Shown here one piece after another: positions 26,879 to 46,891 of a stretch of 64,000 nucleotides of DNA; within the stretch, counting starts at the first letter, position 1, and every line of letters starts with the position of its first letter. The translations under genes and the position numbers were made by a program. Origin of the DNA: Sipunculus nudus (lineage: Eukaryota; Annelida; Sipuncula; Golfingiida; Sipunculidae); NCBI GenBank assembly GCA_026874595.1, contig CM049310.1, forward strand, positions 79,539,056 to 79,603,055, given 5' to 3'. Under the pieces are notes generated by a model, which saw nothing but the letters and a program-made list of their open reading frames with translations, did not search any database and was not told the DNA's origin.

Positions 26879-27445
26879 ATGGGGGTAGGCACTGAAATAT
26901 GGAGAGCGCGGATAGGCTGCTTTCTTCTGCCAAAGTTGAAGGAAAAATTCAGAGTGCCGACCATAGCATTAACAGGTGTGGCCTTGACCTTGCGGCTGGT
27001 CACTTGTGTTGCCATGCTGCTGGTACAAGCAGGGGATGTGGAGCGAAACCCCGGCCCGCCGCCCAAGAAGGGGAAGAACGCCAGCTCCAACCAGGATGAA
27101 GACCAGCCAACACTGTTGTCTCACGTCCGGGTCGTCAGGAGCTCCAGCCAAGACAGGTTGGACAGAGACAGCAGCGGCAATGTCCAGGACACTGGGCAGG
27201 TGAGCTATAATGGGGTACAGTCTGAATTAAACCCGAGCGCAACACCCTTCGAGAGCCGAAAAGGCCGACGCAAACCCAAAAAATCAGCAAAAGCCCCTCC
27301 AAGCTCCGGTAATATTCATCCTGAACAAGATGAAATACCTGAAATATATGATGACAATCTATTTGATGTGGTAAAAGACTTGCATGCTAAAATGACAAGA
27401 CTCAAGACTGAGATTAGAGGATTAAAGATGACAATAGTGGACTAA
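26879..27445 (+). pseudogene. LINE ORF1, N-terminal part with hydrophobic leader and 2A-like motif
   Basis: The 188-codon frame opens with a hydrophobic segment (about residues 27-50) leading into AGDVERNPGP (residues 51-60). A Lys/Ser/Asp-rich hydrophilic region follows, then a Leu/Lys/Glu-rich coiled-coil-like stretch (residues 160-185). The frame ends at 27445, but the coiled coil and RRM-like part continue in another frame, so a one-base change near the A-run at 27422-27430 has split ORF1. ORF1 proteins bind element RNA. The first Met near the leader was taken as start; an upstream start is not excluded. Confidence 0.75.
27035..27058 (+). other. 2A-like ribosome-skipping motif
   Basis: Codes for DVERNPGP, matching the D-V/I-E-x-N-P-G-P 2A consensus exactly. 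In active 2A sequences the ribosome fails to form the Gly-Pro bond and releases the upstream peptide. Here the upstream product would be a 59-residue hydrophobic leader. 2A motifs at the start of ORF1 are known in non-LTR elements of several invertebrates. Activity here is inferred from the motif. Confidence 0.85.
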
Positions 27446-27993
27446 GAGCAAAAGTTGATAAGCTAGAGGAGCAATCTAAGAGGGACAATTTGTTATTTTT
27501 TGATATACCAGAGGAGAATGGTCCAGAATCATGGTCAGAGTGTGAAAATAAAATTAGAAAAGTAATAAAGGAAGATATGAATCTTCAGGAAAGGGAGAAA
27601 GAGGTAACTATTGAAAGAGCTCATCGACTCCCCTGGCATGCCCCTGGTAAACCTCGTCCGATAATTGTCAAATATGGCAGTTACAAAGACAAGGAGAGGG
27701 TTTTGAGTCTGGCACGCAAAGACCTGAAAAAGTCCAACTCTCAAGTGTTTGTACAGGAGGACTTTTCTGAACGTGTTAGAGAAGCCAGGAGATGCCTTAA
27801 ACCAAAATTAAAGGAAGCAAGGGATAATGATTTGAGAGCCCAGCTTAAATATGACAAACTTATCATAGAGAACAAAGTGTATGTATGGGATGCTGAAAAT
27901 GATGCTGTTAAATGCATCAAAACAAGGAATGTGAACCGTGGATCTACCCCAACTGCAGGACTTGATATGTCAGCCAATAGTAGTAATGAATAA
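27446..27993 (+). pseudogene. LINE ORF1, C-terminal RRM-like and terminal domain
   Basis: After the frameshift, the coiled coil ends (KLEEQSKRDN) and runs into LLFFDIPE, the start of an RRM-like fold as in L1-type ORF1 proteins. Then come ERAHRL and a PRPIIVKY segment, followed by a C-terminal domain with VFVQEDFSE and LKYDKLIIENKVYVW. These are the hallmark blocks of the transposase_22 family (ORF1p). It stops at TAA 27991-27993. Confidence 0.8.
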
Positions 27994-28035
27994 GGGTGGG
28001 GCAAGGGTCAAGGCTCACGCGAATGTAACTCTCAT

Positions 28036-29802
28036 GTGATTAATTATTCTGTAAACCAACCGAAATCTTCTTGTAAACCTCAATGTATGTCACTAGATCT
28101 CATTTCTTGTAATGATAAACAAATTATAGAGACAATTCAAACGTCCTTATACAATGACCACACTTCATTATGCTCCACCTGTGAAAGTGATGATAAATGT
28201 ATTATGTATAATAATGTTTGTGATATATCAAATGAATCTGAATGTTACATATTAAATGAAGATTCTGATGATGTAATGCAATTGGGCAAAAATGATAGAA
28301 GTCATATCTGTAAAACATTTAACCAGCAATCTTGTTATAGTTTTTCGGAAGATAGCAATTTAGATATTGAGGTACATCATTCAACTAGACCCTTAACATT
28401 AAATATGGATGTAAACACAGTTGATGAAAATGTCACAGATAATGTCACAGATAATAATATTTTTCAATCTCTTTATTCAGCTTCTTCCTTTTTGCACTTA
28501 GATGCACACAATTTGAATAATGCACTGCACTGCACAACGACTAACATTTTGGATAAACCAGGTCAGTGTCAGATACTTAATAAAACTGCTACACACTTTA
28601 ATGATGTTTTAAAGATTTTCTCTTGGAATGTTAATGGTTTCAAAACTGTCAAACAAGATATAAGCTTTAAGAAACTTGTTACTCAATATGATATTATTGC
28701 TCTAAATGGAACTTGGGCAAAGATTACAGATGATTATATTGATGATATGATGGGCTACACTGGATACTCCAGTATACGCTCAAACGTTAAAGGGGGAGGG
28801 GTTCTTCTTTATTTAAAGAAGGTATTACAGACATTTATTAAGCAAGTTATAAAAAAATCTGTGGATACTGTCATTGTTTTGTTAAATGGTCCTAATCTAG
28901 GATTTGATAAAGATATTGGTATAGTAGCTACATACGTTGCACCTGAATATTCTGTTATTTACAATCAATTTGAAGAGAAAAATGGTATTACCAGAATTGA
29001 AAATATATTAATTGAACTCTTAACAACACATGGTGATAAACATTTCATTTTCTTGGGAGATTTTAATGCAAGGATGGGTAAGCTACAGGATTATTTATTA
29101 GAGAATGTATTTAGTTATATTGAAATAGAGGATTGTGATAAAGACTACTTTGATATTTATAGAAATTCAAAAGACAGTGTTGTAAACAAATGGGGGAATA
29201 CATTACAGCAAATGTGTATTATTTTAAATATTCATACTTTAAATGGAAGACTTCAGCCTGATTTAGAAGGCGAATTGACCTATTTGTCACCAAGAGGTGT
29301 TTCTCTAATAGACTATATTATTGTAAGCTCTGCTATCTTTAATTGTTTCTGTTCCTTTGAAGTTCTAAATATGGATTTGTCCGATCATTTTCCAGTGACA
29401 ACCAACCTTGTTATTAGTAAACCAATAACACAAAACACAGTATCGAGTCAGTATAAAACAATAACACAATATAAGAAAAGAAAGCATAATATTAATTATG
29501 ATCCCTTTAGAGATGTAGAAGTTTTAACGAGAACTCATAAGATAGAGAGGATTATACAACATGATTTGGAAAAAAGCACAGAAGAACTGAGAAATTTGAT
29601 ACGCTATATAGCAAATATAACATACATTAAAACTGTAAAGCCTAGTGTATCAGTAAAAGACCAACCACTATGGTGGAATCAGGAGTGTACAGAATTAAAG
29701 AGGAGAAAATACAATGCATTAAATGAATATAGACAAACAAATAATATGACAGACCTTGAAAATTATAAACAGTTAAAATCAGAATTTAAAATCTTGTGTT
29801 AA
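28036..29802 (+). pseudogene. LINE ORF2, N-terminal extension and APE-type endonuclease
   Basis: The 588-codon frame is in the same frame as the second part of ORF1. The first in-frame ATG is at 28087. About 190 residues of Ser/Asn/Cys-rich extension precede the endonuclease: SWNVNG, then ALNGTW, GDFNAR, LIDYI and SDHFPV. APE nucleases normally have ETW at the second motif; here Gly replaces the catalytic Glu. The Asp/Asn, Asp and SDH sites remain. The frame stops at 29800 (TAA) and resumes immediately after, so the break is a point nonsense change. Confidence 0.85.
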
Positions 29803-30094
29803 AAGTTAAAGAAAGAAAAAGCAAATTCAACTGTAACTGAATTAATGTCATGCAACTCTACAAATGAAATTTTCAGAAAGATTTAATCTGTAAAAAGGAC
29901 GCAGATTAAAAATAATATTTCTGGGGAGGAGTGGTTAATCTATTTTGGAAAAACTATTGAATGATAATATGAACCCTGTAAATCCAGGATTTAAGAATAA
30001 TATAAATAATTATCAGTTTAATGAAGATGTCTCCAATATAAATATGGACGGTGAAATGAAATTTTATATAAGTAAGAAGAATTAGTAAAACAGT

Positions 30095-31505
30095 TAAAAC
30101 TTATGCAAAATGGAAGGCACCTGGACCAGATGGTATATCAGTAGAACTTTTGAAAGACAATATAGCAGTTTTAAGTCCAGTATTAGAAAAGATATTTAAT
30201 GAAGTTTTTACTTCTGGTCATTTCCCAACTGAATGGTCCAAAGCAATTTTGTTCCCAATACACAAGTAGGGCTCTTCTTTAGACCTAAATAATTATAGAG
30301 GTATCTCACTTTTAAATACTATAGGTAAATTATTTACTAAAGTTCTTAACGAGAGATCAATTACCTGGGCAGATAAACACAATAAATTCATAGAAGAGCC
30401 AGCTGGATATAGAAGAAATTATAGCACAATTGATAATATGTATACCCTCATGGCACTTGTTGAAATATACTTATCAAGGAAAAAAGGACGATTTTATGCA
30501 ATTTTTATAGATTTTTCCAAGGCGTTTGACTGTATTCAACATGACTTATTATTCTATATACTTCATAAATATGGCATTAGAGGAAAAATATTTAATATCC
30601 TCAAGTCAATGTACTCGAAATTACAGTCTTGTGTCATAACAAATGAAGGAATAACTTGTTATTTTAAATGCAATGTTGGCACAAGACATGGATGTATGAT
30701 CAGTCCTTTACTTTTTACTTTTTTCATGAACGAATTTTATTTTACTATACATTCTGAGGAAGACAGTATAAATATATGTCCAGAATCATCTTATCTTTCC
30801 ATGCTGATGTTTGCTGATGATGTGGTCTGCTTTGCAGACACAGCAGGCAGATTACAATCCAAGATTAATAAATTAGAAGTATTTTGTAATAATTATGGAA
30901 TGAAAGTCAATGTCGAAAAAAGTAAAATAGTTGTGTTTAGAAATGGGGGAACTTTGAGAAAATATGAAAAATGGTTTTATAAAGGTAAGCGCTTAAAAGT
31001 TGTCAATAATTATAAATACCTGGGAGGCAATTTTAAAAGTTTACTAAATTGGTCCAAAATGAAGCAGAATCTAATTTGTCAAGCAAACAAAGCTTTAATT
31101 ATAATCAAACAATTTATCTCAAAATACAAGCAACTATCTATTTGTGAATCCTTCTTTCTTTTTGATAGGATGGTCCTTCAAAGTCTGTGCTATGGTAGTG
31201 AACTATGGGGTTTGGAAACATGTGACAATATTGAAAGTGTACATACCAAGTTCTGTAAATATATTCTCCAAGTTAATATGAATACACTAGTTGCTGCAGT
31301 AGGAGAATGTGGGCGGTTGCCCTTGAAGATTCATTATATAATAAGAGCTATAACTTATTGGACTAAATTGATAAATATGACAAATAATATATTACCAAAG
31401 CAATTGTATAATAAATTATATCGCTTGGATGAAGCAGGAAAACAGAACTGGGTAACTAATATAAAAATTATTATTTTCGCAAGGATTTGGCTATGTTTGG
31501 ATTGA
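30095..31505 (+). pseudogene. LINE ORF2 reverse transcriptase domain
   Basis: The frame starts around KAPGPDGI, is broken by TAG at 30267-30269, then runs open to 31505. Motifs in order: NYRGISLL, FIDFSKAFDCI (motif A), GTRHGCMISPLLF (motif B), MFADDVV (catalytic FADD), and later LCYGSELWG. The catalytic residues are preserved. Upstream stops near 29883 and frame changes between about 29950 and 30090, plus a frameshift near 31475, show it is inactive. Confidence 0.88.
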
Positions 31506-31995
31506 ACAAGATGTAGGGGATGTTAAATTATTTATCTCAGTATTGAAACAGAGATTAAATGATTCTTTATTGCAGGATTGGACGAGTAGTATATCTAAAA
31601 ATCGTCGTTTAAACACATAATCAACTTTTAAATTAACTTTAAGCACTGACAAATATTTAACAGTTCTACAGAATGTTAACTATAGGAAAAGTCTTTCAAG
31701 ACTAAGATGTTCATCACATAATTTAGAAGTAGAAAAAGGAAGGCATAGTAATACTCCATGGGATGAAAGGTTTTGTAAATATTGTCTAAGATATGGGGAA
31801 GCTGTTGTGGAAGATGAGCATCATTTGATCATGAAATGCACATTGTATACAGACTTGAGAATCAAGTATATTGATGATTTAAGTACATTTACATCTCTGA
31901 TGGCAGATAATAATGCCCATACAATAAAACAATTAGCAACCTATGTACACTATGCCTTTATTAGGAGAGCTGATGAATTGAAAGCTATCATCTAA
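31506..31995 (+). pseudogene. LINE ORF2 C-terminal Cys/His segment
   Basis: After a frameshift near 31475 the reading continues (GFGYVWIEQDVGDV), meets a TAA near 31618, and resumes to FCKYCLRYGEAVVEDEHHLIMKC with CxxC, HH and C spaced as in the C-terminal zinc-like segment of CR1/L2-type polymerases. It ends at 31995. Confidence 0.7.
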
Positions 31996-34075
31996 GTAAT
32001 CTATTTACTTCACTTACTTATTGATCTGCAAATTAAGAAATAGATAAACTGTTTTCCATATATGCATTGTACTGCTGTTTGTTTTAAATTCTCACTTATT
32101 TATTATTATTATTATTATTATTATAATTGGTATTATTTTTGTTATTTTTCATGACCTCTAACTGAAATGAAACATGTGATTACAAAATTTCTGCTTGTGT
32201 TTAGATATTGCAAACATGGGTTTTTCATACAACATTTTCATACAAGATTGTGTTTTAATGCATGTTTTGTTAGTTCATGTTATGCAGTTACATTTTGTTA
32301 TTGTTGAATTTTTATGATTCTTAACACATGCTCTTTGTGGAACCATGGGCCTGAGGCCTTTTATTTCAGAATAAATTTCTATTCCTTCATTCACTCATTC
32401 AATTAATACTGCAGTTGAGCTCAATTCAACGTTTTGTCAGTGTTATCCTCACTTCATTGATAAGGTGCCTGGAAACAAGAGGACTGATGTGTCCGTGTAT
32501 GTGGAGGTGTGTATAGGTATTGCTGGTTCTTGTTAAAGCAAGCATAATCACGTATGTAAAAAAATATAAATAATAGACACTTGTCAAAAATATTTTCCAA
32601 GATCAGATGAAAACCGCGACTCAATACGACTCTATCATGCAGCATCTTTACAAGGTGTTGTTCGATGAAATCCGCTTTAATACTACTTCCTGTCAGATAG
32701 CGCAAAGATGGCAAGTGATAATCAGTGACCAGGCAGGCTCCTGTGCCAGGACCTGTATACCGGTTCACATTTGCTGTCTAATTGTAGTTTCAGCTATAGG
32801 TAAATTTGCGCCTGGTTCTCAATTCGTTGGGACACCGCCGCGTACGTTGACGGAGAACTCTTCTGAGACCCCTGAACGGGTCTATCTGAAATGTGGCATA
32901 AGGATTGTGTCACACATATATTAGTCGCGTAATTTACAATGCTATAACCGTGGTGTCCATCTGTATGTCAATTGCACATATTTTACATGTATATGACTAG
33001 AATTAAAAATGTACATATATCGTGAATTCCTTTATCTTGAAGAAAAAACTAGTGCCGCAATCTGCTATCGTTTTTGCATGGCATTCAGCCGTGTGTTTGC
33101 TTTGGACAAAGATGTCATATCTCAAGGGTGGTCCATTTTATCCTCCAGAAATTTTATCTGTCTATTCATCTTAGATAGCTTTCTCATAAACAAGCAGATG
33201 ACGCCACCTACAATATATTTTTGCCGAATAATTCTGTCCTCCCCCCCCCCCAGATTAATTTGGTCAATCAGTCATATTTATTTTCATGTTTATAGATAAA
33301 ATAAGGATGACTTGATATCCTAAACATGACATGTCTCGCCACCTTAAACAAATTTTATATATGGGTTCCATCTGTGTCATTATTGGTGAAAATGACACAT
33401 ATCTCAGGATTGATTAAATGTATCAGCTTTATCTCATACACAAGACTGGTGGTGCCACCTAGAGTATTTTCGTTTATTTTTGCATGTTGGTGTGTCTTAG
33501 GACACTGGCATCTCTGGTGAGATACATTTTGAAGTCAGTCATCTCAGGAGACATGCCTTGCCTCCTTTTATATATACCCGTTTTCGCTTATACACCTAGT
33601 CTATTACATTGTGAACTAGCAAATGTACGTGTACACCAAAACAGGAACGTAAGTTATGTTTAATTCAGCGGTTTTACCGAAGTCCCGCCGTTCAAAGACA
33701 ATGAAGGCTATCAGTAACTGCTTTTCAAAGGCGTTTATGGATATTTAGGTTTGGAAAAGGCTAACTCCTCCAATGCCCTTTAAGACCTCAGACTTTACAC
33801 GAGTCCCAAAGCGGATATCAAGCTGTAAGCACCGTAAATATTGCGTTGCTAATATATATCCGCGAAATGTAACTGACGTTACCGGGATTTTTTTTTGCAT
33901 GGCATGTGTTCGCTACCACCCTCTTGTAAACGCTGGGCGTGATAACATCATTCATGCAAGTGGAAAAGAAAAACAGAGTTTTAATCAATATTATATCTTT
34001 TCATGTTAATTAGCTGACTGACGGTGAGTGACCCCGATGTATCACTGCACTATGTCTTCGGCACACGGAAGGGAG

Positions 34076-34210
34076 ATGCGATTGTTTAATGCGACCTTGG
34101 TCTCATTGACCGCCTTGACGGCGTTTGATGTGATATTAACTGCAAATCACTGCTATCACTGCAAAGGGTTCGAGCATTACAATAAACGAGATTATGACAA
34201 ATTCTCATGA
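34076..34210 (+). CDS. Weak candidate: first exon of a small Cys-rich secreted protein
   Basis: From the internal Met, 44 codons give a moderately hydrophobic leader (residues 1-25) followed at once by HCYHCKGF, a CxxC pair as at the start of Ly6/uPAR-type three-finger domains. The frame then stops (TGA), and no clear splice donor or second exon was found. It may be a dead exon or chance. Confidence 0.2.
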   Translation: MRLFNATLVSLTALTAFDVILTANHCYHCKGFEHYNKRDYDKFS

Positions 34211-34382
34211 TACTAAACCGTCCGATTTACCATTTTTTTTATATTGAAATTGACTTGCAATTTGTGACTGTAAACGGTTTTTGTTTTATTAATAGATATT
34301 ATATCAAAACAAGTGCATTATATATTATCATAACATTATCATACACAAAAACATCAATATATTTTCCATTTCACAACAATAC

Positions 34383-34423
<41 letters not shown>

Positions 34424-35560
34424 TGTTATATTTTGAAACTAACAAACGGTGCGAAACAGACAGGAAACAGACAACACTATTTTCAACAAGGAACTGGAAT
34501 GTTAAGAAAGCCGCCGAATGTACATTTACAACCTCACAGATAAATCATCTTAAAACTTATAAATATATGTTCAACGTCTATATTTCATCCTGAAACTTCT
34601 CACCACACGTTTCGATTGCAGCTAAAACCCGACTTTCTTCTTTATTTCGTATTCCAAGATATCCTTTTTATTACATTCTTATATGTTTGCAACGTTTCGC
34701 AATTTCACTAATGCCTAAATTTTAATATTTCCATTTATTAAACGTTATAAACTTCAGACAATTAGAAGATCATTGATTCAAATGAGCGACCCTCCTTACA
34801 TACATACTTATATATATGTAACATAAAATACATTAAGAGGTTAGTCCTTTTTTATATTAGTTGCTGAGTTCCATTAATCATCAGGCGTTCATTATTTCCC
34901 TGTATGCTAAAGACATCTGCATTATGATTGAAGGAGATGCATGTGAATAGGTATTTACAACAAACAAACACCTGTAACTATATTAGATCATTACTACTGA
35001 GCGCATATCAGGTTAACATAGCAAAGCACGATAACACGTTATATGTGGACCTATAATTATGTTTACACATGGTTTTGCTAAGCACAAGGGCACAGGTCCT
35101 CGCGCCTGCTACCTATTGATCTTGGGCGTAGAGGGGAGCTCCTGTGGCCTTTCTAGGCACGAGGTACCAGGATTGCAAACTTGACGCCTATGTTATGAAC
35201 GCATGTACTTTGTCACTGATAAGCATATTACATGGCTACACAGGCCGAATCATGATAAATGTAATAATGCTTGTATATGTTTTGTAGCGGGCACGGTTGT
35301 CAAGGGACGACAGCAATTTAATGTTGGCAAGCCTATGTCGCTAGGAACTTAAGGTTTAATTGGAGATTGATGTCAATAGAAGTGCACTGCAAGGAACTAT
35401 CATATCGAACGCACCCAAGTTAACATTTTTCAGTCGTCATTCAGTCAATCCATTAGTGGCGAGCTATTTCAAAATAACACCATAGTGGAATGATTTAGGT
35501 AAGTAAGTTACAATTTTGACATATTATCATTCACCGTGACATACATGGTTTGTTATAACT

Positions 35561-35625
35561 GTGCGATGGCGTATTGGGTAGATTTTCCTAATTTCCCACC
35601 GTAGGATTGTGGGCTCATTTCCATT
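35561..35625 (+). repeat. Weak tRNA-derived SINE-head candidate
   Basis: TGGCGTATTGGGTAGA resembles a Pol III A box, and about 40 bp on, GTGGGCTCATTTCC resembles a B box. Spacing is plausible, but both boxes are imperfect and no tail was defined. Confidence 0.22.
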
Positions 35626-37769
35626 TGGAACCTTCAGATGGGTAAAGCATTTGAAACATATAGCTCAATCCCCCCCCCCCTCCGAACAAATGAGGGATGG
35701 ATCGCAGAGCTGCGAGCGATAGGGCTCCCTAGTAACATATTAGGCAAAACCATACACGGTAACTCGGATTTAGTTTCCTTCTACCTTTGTTTTCTATTGT
35801 GTTCACGGCAATTCCTCCATACTTTGCAGTAGTTATTTCAAATACCAACTGTTCTGTGCCTCAGTATTCCAACCGACATGGTCATGCATGGCTTAGGTTG
35901 ATCAAGTTGAGATGGTAAGCCTTAAAATATATGTATATATATGTTCGTCTTCTCAGAATGTTCTTTTTCAAATACACACACGCACATACCTATATATATA
36001 TAAATATATAAGAAATTCCCAACAACCAGGGTCATCAAAACCGAAATTGTCAACCTCACGACAGGCGTTTTCCTTATATAAAGATCGAAACACCACAAAA
36101 GTTATGGTAGGTGCCAGCCCTGGTGCCCTTATCTCCAACCTTCCCAGTGCCTATGGAGGTGCATGTATTGAGAAGCAGCTAATAAGGATAAGTAAACTAT
36201 AATGCAGGCTTTTGAGTTTGGACACAGTCTGATGGTAGATAATGGAATAAATGTGAAAGATCTGCTTGTCCCTGATTAAGTAACTGTTAATATACCAATT
36301 TTCTACAAAATATGAAACCGATTTAGATCAAAATCGTTGACTAAGACAGGCAAATGATTATAAAATTGGTCACGTTGAGACAACAATAGGGCTTGCCAAA
36401 ACATATGAAATATTAACCTAACCAATGAATTCAGCAGAACTGGTTTGGCAGTATTTTATATTTGTTTAATCTTGTGCAGAACATGCACCTGCGTTGCTCC
36501 AACAGAGGCATACATTTCTACATTACTTTAATGCAGAAACACCATACAGAAATAGTTATTTTACATTCTTACCTCCACACGGAAACACCAAGCAGAAACA
36601 TGTATGGTTTATTTTTATGGCAATATACTTTTATAATATCATTTAACATTTGTGTAATTTAATGAATTGCGAGTCAACAACAAATTCCCTGGACTCGATA
36701 CAAAAAATAACTCATAACTATGGGAGGCTAGGTTCAACACGGGTTTGCAATTATTTGGTACGATTGATTACTTCCAATGTCTCCTTGACATGAGTTTAGT
36801 TCCAGCACGTAAATTTTTTATCCATAAGTTTTATCCAGGTGAGGGGTACACAGACACAAAGAAGCAATTTCAAGCCAAAATTAACCAGCTGCAGCTATTC
36901 TGCACAATACAGTCTTAAATGCAAACTATGCGTTAGCCTCTTGCCAGTCAGTATGCAGTAATAAAGAACTCGGTGTAGTATCACAACTTATGCTATTTAC
37001 ATCAGCTATAAGCTTATGTAATGTTATATATCAGTTACACGGAAATAAGATAAAAAACAATCTAGTTACGAACCCCCCCCCCCCCCCACCTTTAATGTTC
37101 TGCTGCTTTACATATTACCATCAGTAATAAATAAAATTACTGTAAAATTAATAAATTACATAATTATATTACATAAATGCTACTCTTTAATAGTAATTTT
37201 CCCTGTTGTACTGTATTAAATTATTCTGTAGGCTCTACGGTCCCCTAAACATGATTACAAATAAATTTTATTCTCAATATACCCCAAACTATGTACGGTC
37301 TGTAACCCGTACTGCATGGAAAAAGTATGACATATTTACGATCAATCAGTAAAGAAACGATACAGCGATGAACAAAAGAACATGAGAACATAAAGTTTGT
37401 GTCCTTCCGCGAGATATTTTAAACGGGCAGCAGCTGTCATGCGAGCAACTACAATATGCCCTGATTTATGACCAATAAATAAATGATAACTTACGAAAAT
37501 CGGTAGCGGTAGTCCTGTAGCGGTAGTCCTGTTTCCATCTTTATACACGACGACAATACATAATAACCCGTAAAGATACCTTCAACAAAAATAAACACGA
37601 ACTTGTAAAAAGTTACTTTGTAAAGTCAATATTTCGCGGCCGCACATGCGCAATAGCGCCCTAACGGGCACACAACCGGCGTGTGATTCTATCTATCTAA
37701 GGGCCATTCCACACAATAGTAAAAGGGCTGTTTTACACAAGCACAACACTGACGCCTGTGACAATTCAA

Positions 37770-38230
37770 CAGTATTGCTGTATTTATCAGTGGTATTGAC
37801 AGCATTATGGTCATGTGATATTTTCTAATGCATTCACCAATGTCACCGGTTTCATGCACAGATGCTACACCTATTCGTTTACTCATTCTCACAAGTGCAA
37901 ACATATTTTATAATTTTATAAAATTGTTATATCTCAACATTATACAAATCATAATGGATTAATACTGCTAAAGCAGAATCATCTGTGATCTCACACATTT
38001 CCTGTCATATTAAAATGATACTGCTGTGTTTATAAATAATATTTACATCATAATGATTCTGGATTAATACTGGTAAAGCAGAATCATAAATAGTCTCACA
38101 TATTTTCATGTTACATTACAATAATATTGCTGTGTTTATCAGTAATACTCATATCATCATGATACTAGATTAATACTCGTACAAGCAGAAAAATGTATGA
38201 TCTCACACAGTAAATGTTATAGTTCATATT
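37770..38230. repeat. Tandem repeat, about 105-115 bp unit
   Basis: Repeated blocks GATTAATACT, AAGCAGAA, TCTCACA and TTGCTGTGTTTAT recur at least three times from 37950, with an earlier partial unit near 37770. Units are clearly diverged. Confidence 0.65.
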
Positions 38231-39436
38231 ATCAATATTATGCACATCAACATTACAAATTGGCTCTGTTAAGAACAACGTGTGTTTTGAAAAGTTTTAT
38301 TCATAATAATCAGTGTAGATATATCCATTATTAAAGCAGGTTTAACATATGAATGGAAACCTAGAGAGCTTTCTTAACTTTTTGACAATGGAGTCACAAT
38401 TTCATTTTATGGTAATTTCCTTTAATTCACATAAATAACAAAGGCCATGCAAAGTGCCAGGTGTTGGACACACGAATGCCTGATAAGGTAGATCCTTTTA
38501 GGAACATTATTCAGTCTACCGGAAAAAAGGCAGGTTCTTTGAGTCCACACTCAATACTGATCAATACAAACAAACGATATGAAACCTACCCAGGGCATTT
38601 GGACTAAAGCACAGATAGTTTAACGTAATATTTTCTTAAGTACCTTCGGGGAAGAGGTCATAACAAACGAATTCATGGACACAACGGTTGTCTGTGTATA
38701 TTAATAACAAGGAAAGGAACCAGACCGCATATCTATTGAGGCAGGGTTTATAAAAGCTCAGCTTTGCTTGATAGGACGTCATCGAATGGAGAATTTCAGA
38801 ATAAACAAGTACCTCCTATATGGAGAAATCTGGTCAGGCAAACATTAGCAAGGAAGGTCTGTGGAACATTTTCAAAAATATGTTAAGAAAAGCATCGTGG
38901 CAGGTGGCAGATTATGAACCCTTAAAAGGATAGGCTTAGGCACCAAACTGTTGCAACGATACAAAGACATTTAATCATCAGACTTTTTTTTACGCCAATC
39001 AGGATTTGCCAGTCACATGACAACACAGCGACGCTATATTTAGTTTCAATGGATTCAAAATATAACAGTTGATACCAAAATTACAACTCTGTGATAAAAA
39101 TTAATAATTAAGCTTAGTTTCATGGTAACCTTCTTAGGAGTATAAACTTTCCGGAATTCTCATTTTGTAAAGTTTAGTTAAATTATCGAGTTGATCATAT
39201 AGTACAGAATATCACCATAAACAGTTTTTTTTAATTTGTTGAGGGTTGCTCATAATCTACCTGTCTTCTTTCTCAGCCCGACGACATTCTGCTTTGTCAT
39301 TCTCCGTGCCTAGTCCATCCACTTTGCTCAGCTGCACTATGTTGGTTTGGGAGACATATCTACTGACCATTTTTCTTTTTCCGCTTAGTATTAATAAATT
39401 TAATGAAAATTACTGAACTATATTATTTATTTTCAG
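38231..39436. other. Upstream region of gene B
   Basis: No coding sequence seen. A pyrimidine-rich tract ending tattttcag lies directly before the ATG exon of gene B, so a 5' untranslated exon probably lies further upstream. No TATA box could be assigned with confidence. Confidence 0.4.
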
Positions 39437-39437
39437 A

Positions 39438-46891
<7,454 letters not shown>

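Larger units (their letters stand above)
26650..32395 (+). mobile_element. Nearly full-length, inactivated non-LTR retrotransposon with a 2A-like motif
   Basis: The order is 5' leader, ORF1 (26879-27993 with one frameshift), ORF2 (28036-31995, several breaks) and a 3' UTR ending around an AATAAA near 32371 and a short ATTC-type repeat tail. ORF2 has an APE-type endonuclease, an RT with FADD and a C-terminal Cys/His segment. This domain set and the ORF1 with a 2A-like N-terminus fit CR1/L2-like elements of marine invertebrates. Clade assignment needs a phylogeny. Both boundaries are approximate. Confidence 0.85.
32396..37690. other. No confirmed gene
   Basis: Contains short unassigned open frames, a (TA)n tract (34387-34418), C-runs (33240, 35672, 37074) and AT-rich filler. 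Two weak candidates are listed separately. Confidence 0.5.

Noticed and set aside
32607-32924. 105-codon ORF with a possible acceptor before CTATAGG
   Set aside because: No partner exon, homology pattern or donor could be identified.
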